This document shows positions 36,766-46,595 of a stretch of 64,000 bases of DNA, piece by piece (the stretch's first letter is position 1; the number at the start of each line of letters is the position of its first letter). This stretch comes from Deroplatys truncata (Eukaryota; Arthropoda; Insecta; Mantodea; Mantidae), in NCBI GenBank assembly GCA_030765065.1, contig CM060975.1, positions 169,604,993-169,668,992 of the forward strand, read 5' to 3'. A program made the position numbers and the translations under genes. The notes beneath the pieces are model-generated. The model did not search any database. It had not been told where the DNA came from and was given only the letters and a program-made list of their open reading frames with translations.

Positions 36766-37258
36766 AGAGGTTATTCAACGAAGGGGGGGACACTTCGCTC
36801 GCTGTGACCTGCACAGTTCTATCGCGGCGGCACCACCCCCAGGAGGAAAAGGAATCACAGGAAGTAGGCAGTCCACAGAGACGCACGGAAGTCCCTAACA
36901 TTTCCAAGCTTGCAGACCGGTCCTACTGCCGGAGCCGCCGAGACAGGGCGAAGAACGACCCACCAATCAAGTAGCCCTCTGGTATCCACGGGGAATACTC
37001 TTTCCATTGAGCATGCATTCACGGCACCGCCATAAACCACGAAACTTAGAAGCAAACCTGAAAGATGAGAAGGGAACTCAATGAAAGGGAAATGATGGAA
37101 AAGAAATCGTGGTAGAGCAGAAACCATCCCTAGCATTCGCCTGCCGACCCCGGGGAAACCGCGAAAAACGCATGGGTCAGAGTGGGCGGTCGCCGGGGTT
37201 CGAACCTGGGACCTTCCGAATGCGAGTCGCACACGTTACCGCGGCGTACTTCTCTCAG
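36766..37258 (-). repeat. SINE-2 copy with 14-bp target duplication
   Basis: AAAATATCTACGGT (36752-36765) and AAAATATCTATGGT (37259-37272) flank the insert, one mismatch in 14. On the minus strand the head reads CTGAGAGAAGTACGCCGCGG, and the B box CCAGGTTCGAACCCCGGCG lies about 50 bases in. The body carries the 'gcgtttttcgcggtttcccc' and 'ggcaggcgaatgctagg' blocks of the family. It is GC-rich relative to its flanks. Confidence 0.85.
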
Positions 37259-37712
37259 AAAATATCTATGGTTTTCTATATACAACCGAAGCCATAGGTT
37301 CTTTCAGTAATACGTTCAGTTTTGGAATACAGATGGAAAAAGTCCTTATATGAAGAAGTAGAACCTTGTACCCAATTAAAGAATTAGATCATATATGCAA
37401 TTGTGTTAAGTAGCCGAATGAAAATTAATAACAATAAATTTCAAGCTACGCACCTTTCAGTTATATTTTACACCAAATAAGTTAAATTGATCATTGCATG
37501 ATTATTGAATTTATACACGCAATACATCTAGTTTACTTTTAATAAAATATGAAACTTTATTTTCATTTACTAAGACTAAAATGAAAATCTCTTCACATAA
37601 ACAGTGTTGACAAAAGATTTCTTCCCAAGGTTATGAAGCTGTTATAGCTTTGTTCATATCGACGGTTTTCAAAACGCACGTCATTATTACATGTAACTCC
37701 AGTCAGTCAAGT

Positions 37713-38015
37713 CGTCCTCCGTGATGTAGTGGTTACCATGCTAGCCTCTAGTTCCCGAGGTCGCGGATTCAAACCGGCGGAGGACGATGGATATTTTTGG
37801 GCGTAAAAATCTTTAGCATGGTTTCCTTCGGAAGGGAAGTAAGGTCGGCGGTCCCGTGCCGTAGATTTACGGCACATAAAAGAACCTGAAGCCTGATAAA
37901 GAGGCCTCTGAGCAAAATTACCGGTCCTTCACGCCCAATATAGAATGGAAAGCTAAGCATCACAGCAGTTAAAGAGCGTCCATAAATAAAACTCAATTTA
38001 ATCTAATTTAAGTTA
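37713..38015 (+). repeat. SINE-1, full length
   Basis: The 72-nt head (37714-37785) still folds as a tRNA: GTCCTCCG at its start pairs perfectly with CGGAGGAC at its end. The A box is GATGTAGTGGTTACCATG and the B box CGGATTCAAACCGGCG. The D-arm word TAGTGGTTA resembles the Gly/Asp/Glu tRNA class. The body and AT-rich tail (CTCAATTTAATCTAATTTAA) follow. CAGTCAGTCAAGT (37700-37712) before and CAGTCAGTAAGT (38016-38027) after are an imperfect target duplication. This copy defines the family for the five others. Confidence 0.92.
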
Positions 38016-38588
38016 CAGTCAGTAAGTAGGCACATTAAGTGATATCTAATCTGTTATAATTAGACATCGGATATTTAGGTTTTTACCTATTATTTTCCTT
38101 TACGCCTATTGAGCCTAACATAGATAATTAAACATCTAATTGACCCAAAAAGGTATTAATAAACTTTTATAGTGGGTAATTATAGGCACCTATTTCAACA
38201 CAAATGCCTATTTCTGCCTTTTGGTGCCTATAAATGCCCTTCCTTAATTCCAATGAATTTATTCACTACACTGTATTCAATAAATAATTATTTAATCAAC
38301 AACAAACCTTTCATTGAATGGATACTTATTTGATTTCTGTTTGATAAAACGTGACGTGGTGTCGTTTTTAAAGGCTTGGCGCAACAATAAATAAAGCAAC
38401 AATTAGTGAAATCTCTAGGTGCCGCATGCGAAATCGGAACTTCGGCAATGGAATACAACAACAATTAACCCACGTCTGGTTCTCAGGTACAAATATTTGA
38501 AAATAAGGCAAAGTGTCGGTTCGTGTTCATAATATAACTATATTAAATTTTTTAGTTGCTGTGATAATTTTTCTGCTGGTGCTGCAAA

Positions 38589-40407
38589 ATGCCTAAGAAC
38601 AAATCTACCAAAAGTGCACTAATAAGAACATGGATTTCGGATTTCCAGTCTTATACAACAGATGGGAAGATAATCTTCTTTCAGGTCTGCAATAAAGAGG
38701 TAAGATTTTTACTCTATTTTCTGTCATTTTTGTTATTCACATGAGACCATGTATGTTAACTACCGCGATTAATTGTACCGTATGGCTTTTTCTTCTATCT
38801 GAAAATAATCTCAAATTTGTATGATGCATTTTATTAACTGCAATACTTGGGTCTAACAGTACAACAGAGAAGACAATACTAATTTTTTAAAACACCATTT
38901 TTTTAAGTCATGCCAATTTTTATGTAAATTAAATTAGTTATTCGATTAAAATTTTAATTATTTTAACAAAATATGATTCACCGACATTTATATATATATA
39001 TATATTTATAAATATATTCTTCTACTTAAGGTTTCTGCCGAAAAAGGAGTCACTTGGTACAACACGAGTGAACCTCAACGCATCAAGCACATTATAAAAA
39101 GAAGGATTCTCAGAAGCAAACTTTACTTACAGCCCATGCCCTCAAAAATAAAATTCCAGTTCTATTTTGATATGCGTAAAGCATTCGCTGCAGCCAACAT
39201 TCCTTGGAATGGGGTTGAAAATACAACAATGAAGTCATTTTTAGAAAAGTATTGCAGAGAAAGAATACCCTCCGAATCGACACTTAGAAGAAATTATCTT
39301 GAGCTGGTGTATGAATCACAGCTGAATGAAATGTCACAAATAGGAGTTTCTTACATCTGGATTTGCGTAGATGAAACTACAGACGCCCTGGGGCGAAGTA
39401 TATCAAATTTAATTGTAGGGAAATTGGATGAAGAAAATTATGAAAATTTGCATTTGAGTTGTTCAAAGGTGTTGGAGAAAACTAATGCTCAATCAGTTGC
39501 CTACTTCGTTAACTCCGGACTAAAAGTACTGTATCCGAATGGTGTAAAGGATGAAAGGGTGTTGTTACTGTACACTGATGCAGCGCCATATATGATATCA
39601 GCTGGGAAACCTTTGAAGATATTGTTTCAGCATCAATTTAACACACGTTACTTGCCTGGCTCATGCACTTCATCGAGTAGCAGAGGAGGTTCGAAACCAG
39701 TTCCCCAAAATCAATTATTTAATATCCTCCATAAAGAAAGTATTTTTAAAGTCAAATTCTAGAATTGCAGCTTTCAAAGCAAGATGTCCCAATCTGCCTT
39801 TGCCACCAGCGCCTATTTTGACAAGATGAGGTAATTGGGTGCAGGGTGTGAAGTATTAGTGAGAACATTGAAGTGTTGCAGAGGTTTTAAATAGTTTTTC
39901 GGTAGAAGAATCGCAGTGCATTAAGGTTGCCCAGAATGTCCTACGGGTGAAAGGTTTGAGACAGGATCTGTCATATATTCCCGCTAATTTCATATTTTTA
40001 GCAGATACCTACTATAGAGCAATTTGAATCATCAAAGCTCAGTCTCACTGAATCAATCATATTATTTAAAAGAGCAGAAAGTCAGTTAAACAAAGCTGTT
40101 GGTGAGGTTGGGAAAATTGTTTCCAAAAAACTACAAATGGTGCTCGCCAAAAATCCTGGATATACATACGGTTCTGACAGGAGTATCAGATATTTTAAGT
40201 GGACGTGAGGCAGATCTCCATACAGGATTTAATTCGCATATGGTTTCTCTTTTCAAATATGTTGTAGTCACCACCGCAGACGTTGAGGGATCCTTTTCAG
40301 CAGTTAAGCTAATTCTGACTCACAAAAGACATAAACTTACCCCACATCATCTGGAAATGCTTCTTTTTATTTATTTTGGACAAAATTACGGGCAGAAGTG
40401 TAATTGA
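38589..40407 (+). pseudogene. hAT transposase gene, two exons, frameshifted
   Basis: Exon 1 (38589-38699, 37 codons) begins MPKNKSTKSALIRTW and ends FQVCNKE, the first cysteine of a BED/CGGBP1-like finger. The second Cys is apparently replaced (Phe in FFQVC where relatives have CQVC). The intron 38700-39030 has a GTAAG donor and CTTAAG acceptor, phase 0. Exon 2 reads open from 39031 to 39762: FLEKYCRERIPSESTLRRNY, YIWICVDETTDALGRSISNL (catalytic Asp in DETTD), CSKVLEKTNAQSV, YTDAAPYM. A frameshift near 39640 moves the reading to CLAHALHRVAEEVRNQFPKI ... LPLPPAPILTR, then stops. The end (40099-40407) has VTTADVEGSFSAVKLILTHK RHKL, the hAT C-terminal dimerisation motif. It was probably functional in the past. 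It is the closest to intact of the two hAT genes here; at least two frameshifts and several stops break it. Confidence 0.85.
38700..39030 (+). other. Intron of the hAT transposase
   Basis: It is 331 bases, GT...AG, AT-rich, with a TA microsatellite (about 38990-39008) close to the acceptor. Splicing joins CNKE to VSAEKG without changing frame, and exon 2 stays open for 243 codons, which supports the junction. The same position is interrupted in the copy at 7388-8924. Confidence 0.8.
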
Positions 40408-40730
40408 TGAATGCCATTTATAAAATAAAAATGTTGCGTTAATTTTTAAAATTCATGTAAGACATAATTCTATCCCTTATATTTTAATTAACTGACAGTG
40501 ACACAGATTTTTTATAGAGTGATTGTTCAATTACTATAGTATCTTATCTATTCTACTGGATTTAAGTTGTTTTAAAACAATACATTTACCGCTGTGTTTT
40601 GCATGGCGTGATGCTTAGAATTTGTTTATTTATTGTGCCTATTAAAGACCTATTTCCCTATTTTTAGGAAATTTTTAGTCTCCTAAAATAACATTTTTTA
40701 GGACCTAAAGGTCCGAAGTCTGATTATAAT

Positions 40731-41344
40731 ACTGTTCAGGTGTGACCTTCCCTGTCTTAGATACTAGGCAAGCACTTTTGTTCAAACTTAACACATTGAA
40801 AGTTTCTAATTAGCTGCTATTTTGTCTACCATATCTTGACATTATTCTATATAACTAGTTGGCTTAAGACAAAATAGAACAAATGCCGTTTACTAATATC
40901 TTCTGTACTCGCATGCCCTTCCGAAAAGGAAATAGTTAATTTTAGACGCATGCCTAGACTTTGACGATCATTTCAGTTTGCTTTCTATGTTATCATTCAA
41001 TATTAATGATTCTATGATACTATTGTCAGCCAAATTCAGATTTAGATATTTCGAAATAGTTGGATTTTGTTTCTATTAGAGTTTGCGTCCGGTCTGCGCT
41101 TCCGCCAAGAGAGAGAAAAGCATGGTCACTCTCGGAGGGGGACCACAATGAGCACATCTCCCCCTCTCTACACCTCATTTATTTGCTTTTAGAAACATGC
41201 AGCCGAAAGGAAGACAGTGCGTACCTGCTGGTTTGCAGATGGCATAGTATAAATATAAATGCAACCAATTTGTTGTGTGCTTAAACTAACAACTTGATTC
41301 CATCGTATTTATTTTCTGAGATAATTCAAGAGGAACATCTTTAC
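40731..41344. other. Unannotated DNA
   Basis: Nothing recognisable was seen between the hAT target duplication and the TTC microsatellite. Confidence 0.4.
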
Positions 41345-41381
41345 TCCTTCTTCTTCTTCTTCTTCTTCTTCTTCTTCTTCT
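41345..41381. repeat. (TTC)n microsatellite
   Basis: A run of about 12 CTT/TTC units adjoining the LINE fragment. Confidence 0.92.
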
Positions 41382-41389
41382 AATTCACG

Positions 41390-41570
41390 ATTTGAGCTTC
41401 AGCCGTTCCGGTCCAAATTCTTGATGTCATCCTTTCTTTGGTCTACCTGGTTTCCATTTTCCTTGAGTGTTATAATTTAAAAGTGCTTGGGGCGTCCTTT
41501 CGTTTGACATTCTGTCCAAGTGTGACTTCCTATTTTCTTTTTATGTATTTTTTATACTATTTAATTCCAC
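41390..41570 (-). pseudogene. LINE C-terminal fragment
   Basis: On the minus strand one frame reads HLDRMSNERTPQALLNYNTQ, then GKWKPGRPKKG and a stop. This is the HxxRMxxxRxPxxxLxYxxxGKxxxGRPKKRW tail of insect non-LTR elements. It is the same domain as at 21368-21500 but from a different lineage. The TTC tract directly downstream on this strand (GAA repeat) could be a degenerated LINE tail. Confidence 0.7.
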
Positions 41571-41754
41571 AATTTTTAGCTCTTGGCGAATGTTTATATT
41601 GGTAATTCTGCCCAGTTTTGTTTTGCTCTATATCTTTATAGATTTACTCCCCTGTACTATATTTCTATAAAACATAAAGTTCGTTTGTCTTTATAGTCCA
41701 ATTGTGCATGCAGTGCTTAGTGCATTTTCTGTCTGAGATATTAACCTCCATGAA

Positions 41755-41920
41755 GTGGTACCGTGTCGTGGATTTACGGCACGTAAAAGAACCGCAAGCC
41801 TGATAAGAGGCCTCTGAGCAAAATTTCCAGTTTTTAACGCCCAATATAGAATAGGACGCTAAGGACCATAGTAGTAAAAAGCGTTCATAAGTAAAACACA
41901 ATTTAATTTAATTTTTCCAT
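41755..41920 (+). repeat. SINE-1, 5'-truncated
   Basis: It starts at GTGGTACCGTGTCGTGGATT and continues TTACGGCACGTAAAAGAACC, CAAGCCTGATAAGAGGCCTC, AATATAGAATAGGACGCTAA and GGACCATAGTAG, with an AATTTAATTTAATTT tail. Only the 3' half of the SINE is present. Confidence 0.85.
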
Positions 41921-43740
41921 GTCCATTGCTTCAGTATTATTAAATACAGCATGTTCTTGAAGCTACTCATGGTAAAAGACATATGTGTTTTACTCTGTTT
42001 TCTATCCTCGAAAAACGAATGAAGACAAATCTATTTTATTGTATACTGTACCTTTAGTGACCAGTTAAAAGAAACACAAATTACTCCAAATATTTTTTAA
42101 AAATTATCCATTACACAGAACGCAAAGAAATAATTCTCCATTTAAACAGATTCCTGATAAGAACATGTATGTGAGCAGCCGTAACTAAATACTCCGAATA
42201 AATTTATACACGATCATTGATCAGATATGTCCTTTTTTCAAACTTAAAATTATTTTGATGTTAGCAAGAAATTACTAATGTGCAGGGAGAAAAGAGACCA
42301 AAAATGTGATTTACGTGCTGCACTTCCAAGACCACTTAAAAGTTTGAGTGCTTATGCCTAAAATTTAAACCTCCGCTATTTTAACAGTCATATGAATTAA
42401 AAAAGCTGCTTAACTTTTGCACAATTTCACCTTTTTCTTCTAATAAAAGTCTATTCGACTACTGTAGCTAAAAGGCGATATACATGTAAGCAATAAAACA
42501 GAGCATCGTCTTTTGTTGTTTATATTAATGTCTGTGTAATTGTTGATGGAGAATTTATTTATAATATAAATTTAAAACAGCATATACCTTTCAAAATGTA
42601 TATTAATTAAGAAAAGCATTCGCCACTCTCGAATGCCTCCTGCATAAAAACATACAGAAGACAAAGCCAGATTTTATCGCGTATATTTATCAGGATTTAA
42701 TACTTTTCATAAAAAATAGTAACAAAGTGTGAGACATGTGACAGTAATGTGCGGTATGCTCTCAAATATAAGATCAACATTTTAAAATACTTGCCTAGCC
42801 ATTAGAGGGTGACTAAATAAAAAATATAATAAGCGTTCAAACTCATTTGAAAGCTCAGCAGTATTCCCCCTCACAATGTGTGAAAATTTGCAAATAAATA
42901 TTACATTGCCTATTGAAATTTAAGGGCACAATTTATTATATGAATTACAATCTAATAAATAAATTTCGATGCTTACCCCTGTACACTTGAATTAAAATTT
43001 CAGAAGGGGTAGGTAGCATGCACACACAGAAGTGTATGGAAAGCCATTAAAACAACCTATCAAAGTGCCGGGGGTTTTTAAGGTAATCACATTTTATTAG
43101 CTTAACTACATGTGCGTCATCGAGGAATCGATAACCTCAATCGGATATCGACACGTTGCACCGGAGAGAGACGCCCCACTGTAAATCATTGCGATGGGCT
43201 CGCACTGGTGGCACTCAATTGGTTATAATATGCCAGTTCCGATTGTAAACCACTCATAATTAGTATTCATGAGATCACTTTGAATTTCAATTCCCCTTGT
43301 TTGCTGCTCCTCGATCACCCGTGGCGCTTTCACATAATTGTTTTATCCCATGTCCGCAGAGGGCCATGAATCGGACCGCACACCAAATGGAAAAGCAGCG
43401 AATTCCACTGTCTATGGGTCTTGCGTGAATTGCATTCCTTTCACACTGAATTCCTTTCGTAGCATTGTCTCTCGAATCCCTCTATTCTTCTCACCCATTC
43501 CTGAAGCACATATTCCAGCTTTAATTATCGTTATTATTGTTCTTGGAACAGTAGAAACTGGGATATTTAAATGAGACTTTCGCAGGCAGTTATACGACAG
43601 TGAAAATGCACGGTTGCCATATTACAGAATTAATTTAGTATAACATTAATGATTTAAAACTGTTTAAAAATGTTTTCTCTTTGGTTTTAAATGTACAAAG
43701 ATTGTAGAAACTAAATTAAATAATTAAACGTTAAAAGGAA
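41921..43740. other. Unannotated AT-rich DNA
   Basis: No gene was supported; the longest open frame (43338-43574) ends in a hydrophobic stretch without family resemblance. Confidence 0.45.
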
Positions 43741-43843
43741 AGGTAGAATCAAAAGACTGAAAAATTCAATGCCATCCCGGATTTTGAACCACGGATCTCC
43801 CGTTTCCGTCCGGTTGCTCTAACCACTGAGCTACCATGGCAAC
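43741..43843 (-). repeat. SINE-3 copy, tRNA-like head
   Basis: On the minus strand GTTGCCATGGTAGCTCAGTG begins a tRNA-like head. Its D-arm word GCTCAGTGGTTAGAGC is intact and it has a B box GTGGTTCAAAATCCGG (one extra A). A short body reads ATTGAATTTTTCAGTC. It is one of three copies within 600 bp and runs opposite to the other two. Confidence 0.8.
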
Positions 43844-43920
43844 ACGGTGAGAGACATTAAATTCCCCAAGTGATTCTAACTTTTTCCGGAAAACCACAAG
43901 GAGATCTCAAATTATATTGA

Positions 43921-44025
43921 CATCCGTAGTTCAAATCCCGGCGATGGCATTAAATTTTTCGATGGTCTGATTCTACCTTTCTAACCTTGCCCAACACTGC
44001 TTGTGTGGAAGAACAACTAATCTCA
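43921..44025 (+). repeat. SINE-3 copy, 5'-truncated
   Basis: It begins in the head at CATCCGTAGTTCAAATCCCG (B box) and runs into AAATTTTTCGATGGTCTGAT, TCTACCTTTCTAACCTTGCC and TGTGTGGAAGAACAACTAAT. The A box is missing. Confidence 0.75.
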
Positions 44026-44189
44026 TTAATTGACCTAATAGTGATCGAAACAATGAAACCCGGGACTTAAAGTACTTACAGCATTTTAAGTCGCCATTAG
44101 GGTATGTTATCCCAATACAATTTGAAATCTCCTTGTTGTTCACCAGGAAAAATGCGAATCGTTTGGCAAACTTAATGTCGTATCGCGAT

Positions 44190-44342
44190 GTTGCCATGGT
44201 AGCTCAGTGGTTAGAGCAACCGTACGGAAACGGGGGGATCCGTGGTTCAAATCCCAGCAGTTGCATTGAATTTTTCAGTCGTCTGATTCTACCTTTCCAA
44301 TCTTGTCCAAAACACGGCCTGTGTGGAACAACAATTAATCTT
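44190..44342 (+). repeat. SINE-3 copy with full tRNA-like head
   Basis: The head GTTGCCATGGTAGCTCAGTG ... GTGGTTCAAATCCCAGC has good A and B boxes about 45 bases apart. The two ends do not pair well enough for a functional acceptor stem. The body GAATTTTTCAGTCGTCTGAT and TGTGTGGAACAACAATTAAT continues past where a tRNA would stop, so this is a SINE and not a tRNA gene. Confidence 0.82.
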
Positions 44343-46146
44343 TTCTCGTGGAAGTACTATATAAGATATCTCGGGTTTCATTTGACAATCTTAATATACA
44401 AAAGTCAGTGTATGCATGTATGTTCCTTATGGTCTTCTACACCGTAGCACCGATTTCGACCAAACTTAGCACAGATAACCTTTAACACAAGGCAAAAATT
44501 GCTGTTTAGCTTAAAATTTAAAATGTTGCCCTGTTATGGAATGTCTACTAAAGCTCACAAGGCCATCTGTACCTTTCTCAACAATAATCGTAATAGCGCG
44601 AACAGTGCCGATATAAGAATAATTACTTAAGTTTTCACAGCTCACCAAATAACAAAGGAAGAGCGAGTTCATATATTATCCGTTGATCTCCTCACTGACA
44701 TCGATTATGGAGTAATAGCACAATCAAATAATTAATTACAACAGCAATGCTGCTGCGCAAATATAAAGGCGCCACAATCGCTACTTGGTTGAACTGAACA
44801 ATTAACGAAATTTCGAACTGTATTACATTAGGCTGTGTTTAATGTTAATTTTGGCCTTTCTTTTGTTTTGTCTTTCCTATGTTTTCTTAATCTTTTGGGT
44901 AAGTTGGTTACTAGGATTGAACAAGTTATATTGGCATTACTTAAACTATTATTTCTTTGCAACTAAGATTTTCTCTAAATAGTAACGAGTCAGCTCGAAT
45001 GTGACAACGTGGAAGTCGCTCAGCTGCATTCACGAGAAATCATCAATACAAACTGCGCTAATTGTGATTTTTCAATAGCGTGTTTGCATTGTGTAATCTC
45101 AGTATTTTTATTTTGTTCTTTATAGTGTCCTGAGAGCTTTAATTAACTTTTCGTTTAAGTGCCTTGCAGTTTCACAAAAAAAGGGGTAAATGAAATTAAT
45201 TATATTGGCATTCGAGTTTAAAAAGCTATCCGTGTAACGTAGTTAATTAGGAGGTCAAAAGCTTATGGAAATAGCTGTAGGAAAATAGGTATAGATATAT
45301 AAGGTTATTTTAAGTAAGTTCCCATTTTGAAACAACTGTATATTCTTTACATGTTAGCAGTTTGGTTTCATACTGTATCACTACTGGTTATGGGTTATCT
45401 AAAAGAAAATGGTATTTCTAACCACTACACGTGAAGAACCGAAGCAATCAATATCGGATGCCATCGAGAACATCCATAGGAATGCGCTTGCTAATGTCAT
45501 TTATAGATAGAAAAAAGATTATAGCTTACTAAAACACATGGTGGTGGCGGCGATATTTCATTTTTTCTTGTTTTAATAAAATCCCATTTTTTTACAAATT
45601 GGTGTGTTTATTTTATTAGAATCTAAAACTTTGACAAGTTTATTCCGATTTTACACTGGAAACTTACTTTAGAATAGCCTATATATAAAATCGGATGATT
45701 TTAAGCAAACATTTGTGAAATACAGTGCAAATATTTAACAGCATAAGCTGTGATTTTTTAAGCTAACTTAAAAGAACCGCTATTTAAACCGCTAACCGCT
45801 ATCAATATTTAAATTTACTCCCGTATCCATCAAATGGCTCGGAATCACTACACTCATATAACACAAGAGTATTTCATTCTGTATTATTCAATTTGTTTCA
45901 TTAACACATTCTACAACGTTTTAAAACAAACATTATGAAAATTTTTAAACTTAAGTAACGTTTTAAGGATTTTAAAGGGTCTTCACTGTGTGCAATTAAT
46001 GCTAATGGATTACACCTGAAGCATTAATTTTCGTCTATTCCCGCTGCTAACATTCAGGATGAAAACCAGCGTACTGGAATACAGCTAACATCTGAAGTGA
46101 AAAGAAAAAAATAACATTTAAGCGTAGCCGGGGATATGGTTACATC
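44343..46146. other. Unannotated DNA
   Basis: At 44380-44520 the wording 'aaagtcagtgtatgcatgta' and 'gatttcgaccaaacttagca' resembles a repeat common in insect genomes, but no second copy is present here. At 45411-45508 an open stretch (TTREEPKQSISDAIENIHRN) vaguely recalls transposase C-termini. Confidence 0.35.
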
Positions 46147-46430
46147 AAAGCACGCGAGCGAAGGAGTGTGCGGTCCTTAACACGTTTATGACACTCGTAT
46201 AAGCTTAGGCTTCTGATTCACGGGAGGTTAGGTTAGGTTAAGTATCTTTTTATGTAAACTTAGGTTAATTAGTAACCGGTGATTATACTAAAGCACGCGA
46301 GCGAAGTGAGTGTACGTTTCTTAACGATGCTTATTATTCATATTTATACAAGCTTAGGTTTCTGATTCACAGAAGGTTAGGGTGGGTTTAGTTTTATTTA
46401 AATAGATTTAAGTTAATTAGCACTCCACAG
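46147..46430. repeat. Two-unit ~143-bp tandem repeat
   Basis: AAAGCACGCGAGCGAAG starts both units (46147 and 46290). Each then has GAGTGT(G/A)CG, CTTAAC, ACAAGCTTAGGTTTCTGATT-like text (46198-46220 and 46350-46370), an AGGTTAGG-rich stretch and a TTAAGTTAATTAG end. The units differ at many positions, so the duplication is old. Unit 1 includes AGGTTAGGTTAGGTTAAG (46226-46242), a short TTAGG-like run. Confidence 0.75.
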
Positions 46431-46595
46431 TTTTTCACTTATTCCCACAAGTTTTAACATATCGATACACTGTTAACATGACCGCGGAATTTTCAAATGT
46501 TGGTGGCATTGATTTAGCAACGTTTTACCAATTGCTTTTAGCGAATCCCAGCTCAAGATGGCTGCGTTTCTACTTAACATTCTGTTTCAAAAATA

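Larger units (their letters stand above)
38061..40722 (+). mobile_element. hAT transposon with 8-bp target duplication
   Basis: The left end reads TAGACATCGGATATTTAGGT (38061 on). The right end on the minus strand reads CAGACTTCGGACCTTTAGGT (40722 down). Flanking octamers GTTATAAT (38053-38060) and ATTATAAT (40723-40730) differ at one base, the 8-bp duplication expected of hAT. The element is 2662 bp and carries one spliced transposase gene on the plus strand. 'gcctattt' words are frequent inside both ends. Confidence 0.88.

Noticed and set aside
44190-44264. Possible functional tRNA gene (GCTCAGTGGTTAGAGC D-arm, GGTTCAAATCC T-arm)
   Set aside because: The ends do not form a proper acceptor stem, the repeat body continues downstream, and two sister copies lie close by; it is a SINE head.
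45411-45508. Transposase C-terminus-like stretch (TTREEPKQSISDAIENIHRN)
   Set aside because: Resemblance is vague, no neighbouring block or TIR supports it.
46226-46242. Telomere-like GGTTAGGTTAGG run
   Set aside because: Only two to three units, inside a two-unit tandem repeat; too short to indicate a telomere or internal telomeric tract.
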